The notes beneath the pieces were generated by a model. That model searched no databases. It saw only the letters and a program-made list of their open reading frames with translations, and had not been told where the DNA came from. Shown here piece by piece: positions 8,414-15,939 of a stretch of 64,000 nt of DNA. Origin of the DNA: Halobacteriales archaeon QS_4_66_20. GTDB taxonomy: Archaea > Halobacteriota > Halobacteria > Halobacteriales > Haloarculaceae. Position 1 is the first letter of the stretch. The number at the start of each line of letters is the position of its first letter. A program made the translations under genes and the position numbers. The stretch covers positions 1 through 64,000 of the forward strand of contig PXRK01000078.1 in NCBI GenBank assembly GCA_003021015.1. The letters run 5' to 3'.

Positions 8414-9181
8414 ATGGAGTACGTCACCCGATTGGACGAGGAGGTCCCGAAGATCGGCGTCGGTACCTGGCAGATGAACACGCAGGAAGCCTACGAGTCT
8501 GTCTCGATGGCGCTTGAGGAGGGGTACCGACACATCGACACCGCTCAGCTGTACGACAACGAGGCTGGAGTCGGCAGCGCCATCGCGGACGCCGACGTAG
8601 ACCGCGAGGAGATCTTCCTGACGACCAAGGTCGACCCGAGTAACCGCTCCGTCGAGGACATCGTCGACTCCGTGCGGGGGAGCGTCGACCGCCTCGGCGT
8701 CGAAACGATCGACCTGTTGCTGATCCACTGGCCCCATCCGCTGGCGAACCTCGGGACGGTAATGGATGGCCTCGACCGGTGCGTCTGGGAGGGACTGACC
8801 CAACTCTCGGAGGCGCCGATCTTCACCGATCAGGTGCAGTTTCACCCCTGGTGGCCCCAGCGCGAACTGCTCTCGTACTGCCAGGACCACGACGTGGTCC
8901 TGACGGCGTACAGCCCCCTCGCGAACGGCGGCGCCATCGGCGACGATGTCCTCCAGGAGATCGGCCGTCGCTACGACAAATCCGGCCCGCAGGTCGCGCT
9001 CCGGTGGGTGACCCAGCACGAGAACGTCATCACCATCCCGATGTCGACCTCGCGGACCCATCTCCGGGAGAACATCGACATCTTCGACGTCCTCCTCACC
9101 CGGGAGGAACACGACCGGATCACCCGGCCCTCGTATCTCAGGACCGGCCTCACGATGCTGAAAGGGCAGCTTCCTGTCTGA
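8414..9181 (+). CDS. Aldo/keto reductase with a missing strand (possibly inactive)
   Basis: Encodes 255 residues of the NADPH-dependent aldo/keto reductase family. The catalytic tetrad is visible: D42 and Y47 in HIDTAQLYDNE, K72 in LTTKVD, H105 in LLIHWPHP. In the family a GVSNF strand of about 20 residues follows the helix ending REGK; here the chain goes directly from CVWEGLTQ to LSEAPIFTDQ, so that block, which contacts the nicotinamide, is gone without a frameshift. The rest (LTAYSPLANGG, IPMSTSRTHLREN) is intact. The stop TGA overlaps the first base of a palindromic repeat. Confidence 0.85.
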   Translation: MEYVTRLDEEVPKIGVGTWQMNTQEAYESVSMALEEGYRHIDTAQLYDNEAGVGSAIADADVDREEIFLTTKVDPSNRSVEDIVDSVRGSVDRLGVETIDLLLIHWPHPLANLGTVMDGLDRCVWEGLTQLSEAPIFTDQVQFHPWWPQRELLSYCQDHDVVLTAYSPLANGGAIGDDVLQEIGRRYDKSGPQVALRWVTQHENVITIPMSTSRTHLRENIDIFDVLLTREEHDRITRPSYLRTGLTMLKGQLPV

Positions 9182-9242
9182 TAGACAGCCAGACGTGATT
9201 CACCAAAGCCGAAAATCTTCACGTACTCACGTCCGACAGTAT
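9181..9242. repeat. 62-bp palindromic-ended element
   Basis: The left end ATAGACAGCCAGACGTGA starts at the last base of the aldo/keto reductase stop codon; the right end TCACGTCCGACAGTAT is its approximate inverse. It is a short member of the ATACNGCCGGACGTGA family. Confidence 0.6.
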
Positions 9243-9255
9243 GAGCACAAATCCC

Positions 9256-9261
9256 TTTAAG
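9256..9261 (+). promoter_or_regulatory. TATA box for the CDF transporter
   Basis: TTTAAG within CCCTTTAAGGGG, about 26 nt before the ATG at 9284. It fits leaderless transcription and supports that start over the upstream ATG at 9241. Confidence 0.55.
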
Positions 9262-9283
9262 GGGTGGCCACGAAACCCGGCCG

Positions 9284-10270
9284 ATGACACGGCGGTCGGC
9301 ACTGCGGCGGGTCGGGCTCGTCGTGCTCGGTGCGAACGCGGCGCTCGCCCTCGCGAAAGCTGTGGTCTACCTGGAGACGGGGAGTCTCGCAGTCGGCTCC
9401 GAAGCCGTCAACAGCTTCGCCGACACGGCCTACAGCCTGATCATCGTCGGGGGGCTGTACCTCACGACCAAACCGCCGGACTTCGAGCACCCCCACGGCC
9501 ACGAGCGGATCGAACCGTTCATTTCTTTGCTGGTCGCAGTTGGCATCTTCGTCGCGGGCGGGGCGGTCCTCTGGCAGGCGCTGACGACGCTGCAGTCCGG
9601 CTCCGTCGAGATCACCCGCGGCCCGATCGCCGTCGGCGTGCTCGCCGTCGCGTCGGTCGTCAAGTTCGGCCTGTACCGCTACTGTCTGTCGGTGGCCGAC
9701 GCACAGCGGTCGCCGGCACTGCGCGCGACTGCCGTCGACAACCGCAACGACATTCTCGCGTCGACCGCCGCGCTCGTGGGCGTGCTCGGTGCGGGGTTCG
9801 GCGTCCCGCTGCTGGATCCGCTCGCCGCAGTTGTCGTCGGCATCGCCATCCTCTACACCGGGATGGAGGTCACCCGGGACAACCTGGCATACCTCGTCGG
9901 GGCGGCGCCGCCCGAGGAGTTGCGGACCGAAATCCTCCGGCGAGCGCTCGCCCACCCCGAGGTGGAGGGTGCCCACGATGTCGTCGCCCACTACGTCGGC
10001 CCGGAGATCGACGTCAGCCTCCACATCGAGGTGCAGGGCGACAGGACGCTGCTCGAAGCCCACGAGATCGAGACCGAGGTGATGGCGTCGATCCGCGAGT
10101 TGCCGGCGGTCGACGACGTGTTCGTCCACGTCGATCCCCGGGAGGCCGGCGAGTGGAAACAGGACGAGAACGTCGATCACCTGGTGAACTCCTTCGACGG
10201 GTCCGAGGAACGTCAGGTCGGGCCGGAGGCAGACGACCCAACCCGCGGCTCGCCACCGGACGAATCGTGA
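9284..10270 (+). CDS. Cation diffusion facilitator family transporter
   Basis: Encodes 328 residues. CDF proteins are dimeric membrane antiporters exporting divalent metals for protons. About six membrane segments occupy residues 8-210, followed by a cytoplasmic domain (ILRRALAHPEVEGAHDVVAHYVG). The metal-site positions read NSFAD in the second membrane helix and DNRND in the fifth; the first lacks the usual His or Asp at its leading position, so specificity is uncertain. HPHGHERIEP is the conserved histidine loop. The C-terminal tail is acidic and unstructured. Confidence 0.9.
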   Translation: MTRRSALRRVGLVVLGANAALALAKAVVYLETGSLAVGSEAVNSFADTAYSLIIVGGLYLTTKPPDFEHPHGHERIEPFISLLVAVGIFVAGGAVLWQALTTLQSGSVEITRGPIAVGVLAVASVVKFGLYRYCLSVADAQRSPALRATAVDNRNDILASTAALVGVLGAGFGVPLLDPLAAVVVGIAILYTGMEVTRDNLAYLVGAAPPEELRTEILRRALAHPEVEGAHDVVAHYVGPEIDVSLHIEVQGDRTLLEAHEIETEVMASIRELPAVDDVFVHVDPREAGEWKQDENVDHLVNSFDGSEERQVGPEADDPTRGSPPDES

Positions 10271-10315
10271 ACCGCCTCGGGGTCAAGTGGATGACTCCGG
10301 CGGGAACTCCCTCGA

Positions 10316-11572
10316 TCAGACCAGTTCCCCCAGCGCGTAGACGGTGTTCTGTCCGGTGATCTCGCAGGTCACCGTCTCGCCGAGGTCGACGCCCGCCGAC
10401 TCCGCGCCGGGGACGGCGACCTGGCGGTAGGCGCGGTCGTAGCCCACCAGCGAGTCTTCGGTGCCGTCCTCGACGAGCAGCACCCTGCGTTCGGTGCCGA
10501 CCATCGACTCGTAGGCCTCGCCGACGACGTCCATCTTCAGTTCGACCAGCTCCGAGGAGCGGTCCTTCTTCGTCTGTCCGCCGAGACCCTTCATCTCCGC
10601 GGCGTCGGTCCCCGGCCGCTTCGAGAACCGGGTGACGTTGATCTTCTCGGGGCGGGTTTCGCGCAGGAGCGCCAGCGACTGTTCGTAGTCGCGCTCGGTT
10701 TCGGTCGGGAAGCCGACGATGAAGTCCGTCGAGAGCGTCCACTCGTCGAGGTACCCGTCGAACGTCTCGACCACCTCGACGTACTCGGAGACGGTGTGCT
10801 GGCGGCGCATGTCGGCCAGTACCTCGTTGCTGCCGGACTGGACCGGAATGTGCAGGAAGTTGTACAGCTTCTCCTGCTCGGCGAACACCTCGGCGAGTTC
10901 CTCGCGGATGCCGTGGATGCCCTTGGGATTGGCCATGCCGACGCGAACGCGAAAGTCGCCGTCGATCTCCTCGCAGATCCGCTCCAGCAGGACGTGGAGC
11001 GTGCGCTCGCCGTCGTCCCAGCCGTACACCCCTGTGTCCTGGCCGGTGATCCGGAGCTCCGTCGCGCCGGCGTGGACCAGCGCGCGCGCCTTGCGGACGT
11101 TCTCCTCGACCGGCGGCGAGTCGATCTTGCCAGTCGCGCGCTTGGTGATACAGTACGAGCAGTCGCTCATACAGCCGCGAGCGATCGGCAGGATGCCGAC
11201 GACGCCGTCCACGATGGGGTCGGTGTCGGCAGACGGCGTGGGACACTCGCCGTTTCTGACGTGCTCGGGCACCCGATCCCAGTGGAGGATCTCGGCGTCG
11301 ACGCCCGCCTGCTCGAACTCCTCGCCCTGGGCGAGCGCCATACAGCCCGTGATGACGAGGTCGGCCGGCGTCTGCTCGTCCAGCTCCTGTGCCCGGTCGA
11401 GCATGTTGCGCTCTGTCTTCTCGACGACCGTACAGGTGTTGAGGATCGCCACGTCCGCCTCCGCGGGCGAGTCGGCGGGCCGGTGGCCGCCGTCGCGGAG
11501 CGCCCGCTCGATCTGCTGGCTCTCCCCGCGGTTGGAGGTGCACCCGTAGGTCTCGATGTGGTACCGGGCCAT
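10316..11572 (-). CDS. tRNA (t6A37) methylthiotransferase, radical SAM
   Basis: Encodes 418 residues. It adds a methylthio group to t6A at position 37 of ANN-decoding tRNAs (MtaB/CDKAL1-type). The N-terminal UPF0004 domain supplies three cysteines (C11 in YGCTSN, C47 in NTCTV, C77 in TGCMA) for one iron-sulfur cluster. The radical SAM motif GCMSDCSYC (C134, C138, C141) holds the second. A C-terminal TRAM-like segment (GETVTCEITGQNTVYALGE) should bind tRNA. Length and order match the archaeal family, which depends on the KEOPS product t6A; KEOPS subunit pcc1 is elsewhere in the window. Confidence 0.93.
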   Translation of the reverse strand: MARYHIETYGCTSNRGESQQIERALRDGGHRPADSPAEADVAILNTCTVVEKTERNMLDRAQELDEQTPADLVITGCMALAQGEEFEQAGVDAEILHWDRVPEHVRNGECPTPSADTDPIVDGVVGILPIARGCMSDCSYCITKRATGKIDSPPVEENVRKARALVHAGATELRITGQDTGVYGWDDGERTLHVLLERICEEIDGDFRVRVGMANPKGIHGIREELAEVFAEQEKLYNFLHIPVQSGSNEVLADMRRQHTVSEYVEVVETFDGYLDEWTLSTDFIVGFPTETERDYEQSLALLRETRPEKINVTRFSKRPGTDAAEMKGLGGQTKKDRSSELVELKMDVVGEAYESMVGTERRVLLVEDGTEDSLVGYDRAYRQVAVPGAESAGVDLGETVTCEITGQNTVYALGELV

Positions 11573-11736
11573 CTACACGAACGCTGGTGAGCCGTCGACA
11601 AAAGCCCGACGTTTCGACAGAGGGAGTGACCGCCCGACTGTCCGCTGAAACGGCGACTGTCATGCGGTGCCTAGTGACACAAACAGTTCTTTTACCCACC
11701 CGCGGCTGTTTATGTCTGGGGAGAGAAGGGACTGAT

Positions 11737-12720
11737 ATGCCAGAACTCACCCGTCGGAACGTACTGCTGAGTACAGCTGCGGTCGGCGCCGCCGGACTGG
11801 CGGGCTGTGTCAGTGATTCCGAGGACGACGAGTCCGCGAACGCGGGCGCCAGCAACGGTGACGAAAACGGGAGCGAGAACGGCAACGAGAGCACCGCGGG
11901 CAACGAGACCGAAACCGACGACGGAACTGATGGTGCCGATTCGGGCGAGGAGAACGGTTCGACCGGGAGCGGATCGGACTCCTCGGACGTCACGCTCGAG
12001 ACAGTCGGCGCGGCCTGTGCGGAGGGCGACAACGACAGCGTAACGATCGACTGGAGCGGCGGCGTCATCGTCGTGAACGGCACGACGCCTGCGCCGAACC
12101 CGTGCCACGAGGCCGTCCTGGAGGAGGGTACCATCGAGGACGGGAGTTTCACGCTCGTGGTCGACGTTGCGGACGCGAACGAGGGTGGGGTCTGCCAGGA
12201 CTGCGTCGGGGCAGTCGAGTACGAGGCGCGGGTCGAGCCCGAGAACCCCGACGAGATCACCGAGGCGACCGTCCGCCACGTCCAGGGTGGATCACACGGC
12301 GTCGCCGTCGAAAGCGCGAGCGACGAAGGCGGCGAGGGCGGCGAGGGCGGCGAGCCGACCTCCGGCGAGCCGTCGATCGAAACCCAGGACGCGGGCTGTC
12401 TCTCGGGCGAGCGCGAGCGCAACGTCGTCGTCAACTGGACCGAAAGCGGCATCTCGATCGAGGGTGCCATGCAGACGCCCAACCCGTGCCACAAGGCGGT
12501 CCTCGGCGGCGTGACCGTCGAGGACGGGCACCTCACCGTCGACGTGTCGGCCGAGTCGACGCTCAGCGAGGACGAGGTCTGTACCCAGTGTGTCGGCGAA
12601 GTGCTCTACACGGTTGACGTGCCGCTATCGAACGCTGACAGCCTGGCGCGGGTCACCGTCACCCACCCCGACGACGAACAGATCACCGTCGACGCCGACG
12701 ATATCGAGCCCGCGGATTGA
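11737..12720 (+). CDS. Tat-type lipoprotein with two Cys-rich NPCH domains
   Basis: Encodes 327 residues. The N-terminus has twin arginines (TRRNVLLSTAA) and a lipobox LAGC (C24), so it is a secreted, lipid-anchored protein. A long acidic Asn/Gly/Ser linker (25-100) follows. Two homologous domains come next: each has NPCH(E/K)AVL, a strand with VEDG or IEDG, and a CxxCVG(A/E)V pair, with an extra upstream cysteine (AACAEG; AGCLSG). The domains are joined by a Gly/Glu linker. Cysteine spacing suggests disulfides or metal binding. I do not recognise a named family. The stop codon overlaps the 111-bp repeat. Confidence 0.85.
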   Translation: MPELTRRNVLLSTAAVGAAGLAGCVSDSEDDESANAGASNGDENGSENGNESTAGNETETDDGTDGADSGEENGSTGSGSDSSDVTLETVGAACAEGDNDSVTIDWSGGVIVVNGTTPAPNPCHEAVLEEGTIEDGSFTLVVDVADANEGGVCQDCVGAVEYEARVEPENPDEITEATVRHVQGGSHGVAVESASDEGGEGGEGGEPTSGEPSIETQDAGCLSGERERNVVVNWTESGISIEGAMQTPNPCHKAVLGGVTVEDGHLTVDVSAESTLSEDEVCTQCVGEVLYTVDVPLSNADSLARVTVTHPDDEQITVDADDIEPAD

Positions 12721-12830
12721 TAGTGATTGTTGTGAGTCTTTACCGCTGTCGACCCATCAGACTCCGGTGTCAGCCCGTGAAGCTCCCAAGAATGCGATGC
12801 GACTCCGAAAATAATCACAACAATCACTAT
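12720..12830. mobile_element. 111-bp MITE-like element, copy 1 (reverse orientation)
   Basis: Perfect 16-bp terminal inverted repeats ATAGTGATTGTTGTGA / TCACAACAATCACTAT enclose 79 bp. In reverse complement it is nearly identical to the copies at 17346-17456 and 25226-25336. Its first base is the last base of the lipoprotein stop codon. It lies between convergent genes. No transposase is encoded. Confidence 0.85.
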
Positions 12831-12888
12831 GAGGGTTTTCGCCTCGAAATTTCTATAATCGGTTCTCGCAACCGGCGGTCGACTTCCT

Positions 12889-13539
12889 TCACTGATTTTC
12901 CCCGGCAGTCGCCTCGTGGTATTCAGTGACGATGACGTCGCCGCTGGAGGCGCCGATGCGGTCGGCGCCGGCGTCGAACAGCTCCTTTGCGAACGCCCAG
13001 GAGCCGATGCCGCCGCTGGCTTTCACACTGCAGTACTCGGCCATGACCGAGACGTCCTCGACGGTGGCCCCGCCCTCCGAGAACCCGGTCGCCGTCTTGA
13101 CGAACGCCGCGCCGGCGTCCGCAGCGGCCTGGCACGCGCCACGGAGCTCCGACTCCGAGAGCAACGGCGACTCGACGATCACTTTCACGGGAATCGGAAC
13201 GGCCGCGACCACCTCCGCAATTTCGGCCTCGACATCGTCCAGTTCGCCGGCCTGGATCTTGCCGACGTTGGCGACCATGTCGATCTCTGCGGCGTCGGCC
13301 TTCCAGGCCTCCGTCGCCTCCTCGACTTTGGTTTTCGCGGTGTGCTGGCCGTGCGGGAAGCCGACAACCGTCGTCACGTCGACGCCCGGCGCGTACGACG
13401 CTGACTGGTCGAGATAACAGGGCGGCACGCAGGCCCGCATCCCGTGCTGGATCGCGTCGTCGAGCGTCTCGAGGACTGCTTCCCACGTCGTTGTCGGGCC
13501 CAGAACGGTGTGTTCGATCCGACCTGGTACGTCGTCCAT
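12889..13539 (-). CDS. deoC: Deoxyribose-phosphate aldolase
   Basis: Encodes 216 residues from the ATG at 13539 (MDDVPGRIEHTVLG); a longer in-frame extension upstream overlaps repeats and is not supported. DeoC reversibly splits 2-deoxyribose 5-phosphate to glyceraldehyde 3-phosphate and acetaldehyde in nucleoside salvage. The Schiff-base lysine lies in FVKTATGFSEGGAT, the second active lysine in SVKASGGIGS, and EIDMVANVGK matches the family. It is convergent with the upstream lipoprotein gene across the 111-bp element. Confidence 0.93.
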   Translation of the reverse strand: MDDVPGRIEHTVLGPTTTWEAVLETLDDAIQHGMRACVPPCYLDQSASYAPGVDVTTVVGFPHGQHTAKTKVEEATEAWKADAAEIDMVANVGKIQAGELDDVEAEIAEVVAAVPIPVKVIVESPLLSESELRGACQAAADAGAAFVKTATGFSEGGATVEDVSVMAEYCSVKASGGIGSWAFAKELFDAGADRIGASSGDVIVTEYHEATAGENQ

Positions 13540-13661
13540 ACCGTAATCGGGATCCCCTGCGTCTTTAACCGCACGGTGGGATTCCCGACGAGGCCGACGT
13601 GACCCGCCTCCCTGCCTGCTGTCCCGAACACTGTCGACCGCCCCGCCCAGCAGTTGCCGCA

Positions 13662-14429
13662 TCACGACTCCCTGCGATGTTCGGATGCTCCGGCGGAGCG
13701 GTGCCTGTGGAGTGCGTACCACGTCCCGAAGACGAGGACGGTGGTCAGCACCGTTATCGCCACCGCGGAGTTGGCCATGAGGTCGAACGAGTCGAGCGTC
13801 CGGTCGAGTTCGCCGTTCCGGAAGTTGGCGTTGATCCAGGTGTGGTGCGGGCCGCCCAGCACCGGGACGAAGTAATCCACGACGTCGTTGAAGGCGTACC
13901 AGACGGTGCCGACGACGACCGCCCACAGCGGGAACTCGGCGTAGCGGTGGATCACGAACGCCTGGGCGACCATCCCGACGTGGCTCCAGATCAGGAACTG
14001 CCAGAGTCCGACCGACAGCGCGCTCGTGTCCTCGACGAACGCCTGGACGAACACGGTCCAGAGGCCGTACTTGATGCAGCCGAAGAAGGCCAGGACGTGT
14101 AACAGCGCGACGAGCGGGCCCCGCCAGTCCAGCCGCCAGGCCGCGAGCGAGAGCGCGAAGTACAGCGTCGCGAGCGGGCTGACGGGGATCAGCGGCCACG
14201 CGAGCAGGGGTGCCGCCGCGATCTGGTTGCCGTAGTACCAGAAGCCGAATGCGGTCCCGGCCAGATTGACGGCGACGACCGGCCAGGCGAGCCTGAGGCC
14301 GACGTTCTCGACCCACTCCGGCAGCGGTGCGGCCCACCGGGGCAGCCCCTTCGGTTCAGGCAGCGACACGTCGACGTACCGGGCGACTGCGGCGTCGATG
14401 CGACGGCCGACGCCGCCTTCACTGCTCAT
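13662..14429 (-). CDS. DUF1405 family membrane protein
   Basis: Encodes 255 residues from the ATG at 14429 (MSSEGGVGRR). Six or seven hydrophobic segments are visible, including AWPVVAVNLAGTAFGFWYYG, LATLYFALSLAAW, GPLVALLHVLAFFGCIKYG and AVVVGTVWYAFNDVVDYF. The pattern and the conserved polar groups (WYYGNQ, FNDVVDYF, HHTWIN) match DUF1405, a family of unknown role shared with Bacillus. The start overlaps the stop of a possible 71-codon frame as ATGA. Confidence 0.85.
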   Translation of the reverse strand: MSSEGGVGRRIDAAVARYVDVSLPEPKGLPRWAAPLPEWVENVGLRLAWPVVAVNLAGTAFGFWYYGNQIAAAPLLAWPLIPVSPLATLYFALSLAAWRLDWRGPLVALLHVLAFFGCIKYGLWTVFVQAFVEDTSALSVGLWQFLIWSHVGMVAQAFVIHRYAEFPLWAVVVGTVWYAFNDVVDYFVPVLGGPHHTWINANFRNGELDRTLDSFDLMANSAVAITVLTTVLVFGTWYALHRHRSAGASEHRRES

Positions 14430-14641
14430 GCACGACCGGTGGTGGCCGAGCGACAAATCGGTGGCGGAAACGCGGCGTTGAACTGACGCTGCCGGTGGTC
14501 GGCGAGAAACTCCACGACTGGCTGGTCGCCCTCCACACGCGGGTGTTCCTCGACCAGGCCGAGGGTGTGTCCCCGCGTCTGTCCCCCGGTCTCCCGGCGG
14601 TGGCGTTGCGCACTCGGATCCCGCATCGTCGCTTTGCTCAT
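14426..14641 (-). CDS. Possible small protein, doubtful
   Basis: An open frame of 71 codons (starting MSKATMRDPSAQ) ends in an ATGA overlap with the DUF1405 gene, which suggests translational coupling. Against it, the composition is basic and Pro/Arg-rich rather than acidic, and the first codons lie at the edge of a palindromic repeat. No family is recognised. Confidence 0.25.
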   Translation of the reverse strand: MSKATMRDPSAQRHRRETGGQTRGHTLGLVEEHPRVEGDQPVVEFLADHRQRQFNAAFPPPICRSATTGRA

Positions 14642-14749
14642 ACTGCCGGACGTGATTCCGTTCCCACCCGGATAGCGCTCAGCATCTGAAACAACCGAAA
14701 ACCCCAGTCTAAGCATCACTCGGAGTAACAGAGTCACGTCCGGCAGTAT
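14640..14749. mobile_element. 110-bp MITE-like element with ATACTGCCGGACGTGA ends
   Basis: Perfect 16-bp terminal inverted repeats ATACTGCCGGACGTGA / TCACGTCCGGCAGTAT bound the element, extended imperfectly inward (GATTCCG / CGGAGTAACAGAG). Nearly the same length as the 111-bp family but with different ends and interior. It separates the AAA ATPase gene from the DUF1405 region; apart from the doubtful small frame there is no other gene in 14430-14754. Confidence 0.75.
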
Positions 14750-14754
14750 CACGT

Positions 14755-15813
14755 TCACTCCGGCGGGTCCATCGCGATGCTGCGGTCGCGGAGCGCGGGC
14801 GTGATGTTGACCCGTTCGATGTCGGTGCCCGAGCGGTGCCAGACGAACGCGGCGCGGGCGAACAGGTCCATACACTCCAGGCGGACCTGGCGGGGGTTGC
14901 CGTCGGTGCGCTCGTGGATGTCCATGATGGCCCGGGCGGTGAACAGCGGCGGGTCCTGGTCCTCGTAGGGTTCGTCGCGGAAGTAGGCGAACGAGCGGGC
15001 GATGTACTCGGCGACATCCGACGGCGAGAACGGGTCGATCCCCTCGTAGTAGCGCAACCGGGAGTCAAGCGTGTCACGGAACTCCCTGAGCCGCTGCTTG
15101 CCGTCGGGCGTGCCGGTGAGAAACAGCCGCACGCCGACGTCACCGGCGGTCTGCAGCGGCGACAGCAGCTTCTTCGGGAGGTCCTCGATCTCGTCGACGA
15201 CCAGCAGGATCGTCACGCCGTCCTCGCGGGCGTTCGCCGTGACCTCGGCGACGGCCTCGCGGGTCTCGGCGGTCGCCCAGGGAATCCCGTTGCGGACCTG
15301 CCAGTAGTTCGATCGATCGATCTGGTAGCCAGCGGCGTAGGCGTCTTTCAGGATCCCCTCGTAGAGGCCGCGTTCGGTTGTTGCGTTCGGGTTCTCCAGC
15401 GCCGAGACGACGAAGTCGTCGCGCCGCCCCAGGTCCCGGCAGGCGATCTCCCGGAGGGCGGTCTTGCCGGTGCCGTACCGGCTGACGAGTCCGATGTGCT
15501 GGCCCTGCAGCAGCCAGCTGGTGATCTGTGTGAGCATCTCGCCGTCGTGGCGGACGTACAGCGGCTCCGGCATCCGGTCGGTGTTCGCTTCCTCCGTGAA
15601 TGGGAGATCCGAGAGGCTCTCGGGGTCCCCGCCGAGCGCGCGGCCGAACGACAGCAGCGCCGGCTCGATCTCCGAGAGGCGGCTGCTGATGATCCCCTCC
15701 TGTTGCTGGTCGGCCCCGGCGAGGCGGTCGAACAGCCGATCGACCGGCTCCGGCCTGGAACTGCCCAGGGTCCCGTCCTCGGTTCCACCGTCCGCGCGGT
15801 GCTCGCGTGTCAT
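14755..15813 (-). CDS. AAA+ family ATPase, function unknown
   Basis: Encodes 352 residues. Walker A is SRYGTGKTAL (about 109-118) and Walker B is ILLVVDEIEDLP (about 180-191). A sensor-1-like LFLTGTPDG follows, and a C-terminal winged-helix-like region contains NPRQVRLECMDLFARAA. The layout is similar to Orc1/Cdc6, ExeA and other ORC-type ATPases, but the sequence is not a canonical Orc1/Cdc6 initiator. The N-terminus is acidic and disordered. A TATA-like GATTTAACTC lies about 30 nt upstream. The substrate is unknown. Confidence 0.75.
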   Translation of the reverse strand: MTREHRADGGTEDGTLGSSRPEPVDRLFDRLAGADQQQEGIISSRLSEIEPALLSFGRALGGDPESLSDLPFTEEANTDRMPEPLYVRHDGEMLTQITSWLLQGQHIGLVSRYGTGKTALREIACRDLGRRDDFVVSALENPNATTERGLYEGILKDAYAAGYQIDRSNYWQVRNGIPWATAETREAVAEVTANAREDGVTILLVVDEIEDLPKKLLSPLQTAGDVGVRLFLTGTPDGKQRLREFRDTLDSRLRYYEGIDPFSPSDVAEYIARSFAYFRDEPYEDQDPPLFTARAIMDIHERTDGNPRQVRLECMDLFARAAFVWHRSGTDIERVNITPALRDRSIAMDPPE

Positions 15814-15939
15814 CCCCGTCTCTTAGCCAACTGTTGCAGTCACGAGTTAAATCGTTTCGGGGACAGTACCAGAAATTTAAATCGGAGACGGCGGCGAGCG
15901 TCATAAACACCCGGCGGTGACGAGTCACAACAATCAGTA

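Noticed and set aside
10014-12536. 840-codon minus-strand frame
   Set aside because: It crosses the methylthiotransferase in a second frame and runs antisense to the lipoprotein gene; composition is low-complexity Ser/Pro/Arg.
14755-15813. AAA ATPase as an Orc1/Cdc6 initiator marking a replication origin
   Set aside because: The protein is not a canonical Orc1/Cdc6 and I saw no origin recognition box repeats or AT-rich unwinding region next to it.
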